Made by a program: the position numbers and the translations under genes | Assembly (NCBI RefSeq): GCF_907165205.1 | Contig: NC_058192.1 | Span: forward strand, 33,570,001 to 33,634,000 | Length of the DNA stretch: 64,000 bases | From: Coccinella septempunctata | Taxonomy: Eukaryota; Arthropoda; Insecta; Coleoptera; Coccinellidae | Direction: 5' to 3' | Notes under the pieces: model-generated | Database searches by the model: none | What the model was told of the DNA's origin: nothing | The model's input: only the letters and a program-made list of their open reading frames with translations | Shown: positions 63,001-64,000 of the stretch, in pieces | Layout of the letters: the number at the start of each line of letters is the position of its first letter | Position numbering within the stretch: the stretch's first letter is position 1

Positions 63001-64000
63001 TCAGTTCGATAGTTCAGATAGGAATTGAGATTTCAGTGGTCAATTCGGCAAAGTGTGATATCAATTCCTCGAAAACTGTTGAATCAATTCGAACCAAATC
63101 TTGAAACTGCACGTAGTTTTCGAATTGAGATGCACATGTTGAATTTCAGTTCGATAGTGCAGATAGGAATTGAGATTTCAGTGGTCTATTCGGCAAAGTG
63201 TGATATCAATTCCTCAAAAACTGTTGAACCAATTCGACCCAAATCTTGAAACTGCACATAGTTTTCGAATTGAGATGCACATGTTGAATTTCAGATCGAT
63301 AGTTCTGATAGGAATGAAGATTTCAGTAGTCGATTCGGCAAAATATCATTTCAATTCCTGAACTATTGGATCGATTCGAACCAAATCTTGAAACTGCACA
63401 TAGTTTTCGAATTGAGATGCACATGTTGAATTTATGTTCGATAGTTCAGATAGGAATTGAGATTTCAGTTGTCAATTCGGCAAAGTGTGATATCAATTCC
63501 TCGAAAACTGTTGGATCGATTCGAACCAAATCTTGAAACTGCACATAGTTTTCGAATTGAGATGCACATGTTGAATTTCAGTTCGATAGTTCAGATAGGA
63601 ATTGAGATTTCAGTAGTCGATTCGGCAAAATATCATTTCAATTCCTAAGGAACTATAGGATCGATTCGAACCAAATCTTGAAACTGCACATAGTTTTCGA
63701 ATTGAGATGCACATGTTGAATTTCGGTTCGATAGTTCAGATAGGAATTGAGATTTCAGTGGTCAATTCGGCAAAGTGTGATATCAATTCCTCGAAAACTG
63801 TTGGATCAATTCGAACCAAATCTTGAAACTGCACATAGTTTTCGAATTGAGATGCAAATGTTGAATTTCAGTTCGATAGTGCAGATAGGAATTGAGATTT
63901 CAGTGGTCTATTCGGCAAAGTGTGATATCAATTCCTCAAAAACTGTTGAACCAATTCGACCCAAATCTTGAAATCGCACATAGTTTTCGAATTGAGATGC
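57080..64000 (+). repeat. Zone III, irregular monomer mosaic
   Basis: About 47 monomers plus a partial one at the window end, with no HOR period I could establish. Marker monomers of both zones recur in new combinations. Examples are the CTTCG form at 57370 and 58820, the AACCAATTCGACCC form at 59980 and 63170, and three similar A monomers in a row at 57805, 57950 and 58095. The only length change is a 3-bp deletion near 63359. Confidence 0.8.
63317..63456 (+). repeat. 142-bp monomer with a 3-bp deletion
   Basis: Here the B-class CCTAAGGAACTATTGG reads CCTGAACTATTGG, three bases shorter, and the next monomer boundary has TGAATTTATGTTCG instead of TGAATTTCAGTTCG. Both features are otherwise found only with the 165-bp monomers of zone I, but here there is no 20-bp gain. 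This looks like the parental form of that variant. Confidence 0.85.

Larger units (their letters stand above)
2604..64000 (+). repeat. 145-bp satellite DNA array, about 424 monomers, single orientation
   Basis: The whole interval is tandem repeats of a 145-bp monomer in head-to-tail order, open on both sides (gap at left, window end at right). With the phase set at the recurring TTGAGATTTCAG, anchors 2774 and 63747 are 60,973 bp apart. This equals 421 x 145 bp minus 72 bp, and the 72 bp are fully explained by twelve 17-bp deletions, eight net 20-bp insertions, one 25-bp deletion and one 3-bp deletion. A hand count on one monomer gives about 37% G+C. I saw no inverted block and no foreign insertion. 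Monomers sort into A, A' and B classes arranged in higher-order repeats. The length is close to one nucleosome core. A centromeric or pericentromeric location is likely by analogy but not shown. I do not recognise the satellite family. Confidence 0.98.

Noticed and set aside
2774..63971. Over two hundred overlapping open frames of 63-81 codons in the satellite, nearly identical to each other
   Set aside because: They start at TTG, repeat with the 145-bp period and exist only because the monomer lacks a stop in some phases. Since 145 is not a multiple of three, each frame soon meets a stop in the next monomer. There is no sign of a coding constraint.
2604..64000. CRISPR array
   Set aside because: The repeats are directly contiguous 145-bp units with no unique spacers, and the context is eukaryotic.

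Overview
The window looks like repeat-rich heterochromatin of an animal, most likely an insect. It holds two pieces of env-bearing Ty3/Gypsy (errantivirus-like) LTR retrotransposons, then a 200-base assembly gap, then a satellite array that fills the remaining 61 kb and runs off the right edge. I see no host gene, tRNA, rRNA or CRISPR array. The insect call rests on the retroelement proteins: a baculovirus-F/errantivirus-type envelope with a basic cleavage site and fusion peptide, and an errantivirus-type gag and protease.

Left edge (1-2403). On the minus strand, 1-653 carries the end of one element: a pol C-terminal tail overlapping the start of an env frame that is still open at the window edge, with a good splice-acceptor signal just where env begins. 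On the plus strand, 652-2403 carries the middle of a second element: gag with a frameshift, an aspartic protease, the protease-RT linker with an in-frame stop, and the first residues of reverse transcriptase with another stop. The two pieces meet head to head near 653. Neither shows an LTR. The contig ends inside pol at the gap (2404-2603), so the true retroelement-satellite junction is not seen.

Satellite (2604-64000). All monomers lie in one orientation with a 145-bp unit (about 37% G+C). From anchor 2774 to anchor 63747 the length equals 421 x 145 bp corrected by four kinds of indel: twelve 17-bp deletions, eight net 20-bp insertions, one 25-bp deletion and one 3-bp deletion. Monomers fall into classes A, A' and B, which differ mainly in one block of about 45 bp.

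The array has three zones. Zone I (2.6-38.5 kb) is built from a 27-monomer higher-order repeat (HOR) of 3918 bp that holds one 128-bp and one 165-bp monomer. It is rearranged into 48-mer, 11-mer and 38-mer derivatives, and about 11 kb of it recurs 18,396 bp downstream with shared private variants. Zone II (38.5-57 kb) lacks the indel monomers and settles into a 15-mer HOR of exactly 2175 bp. Zone III (57-64 kb) is an irregular mosaic. This layered architecture resembles a centromeric or pericentromeric HOR array. That role is inferred; nothing in the sequence proves kinetochore function.
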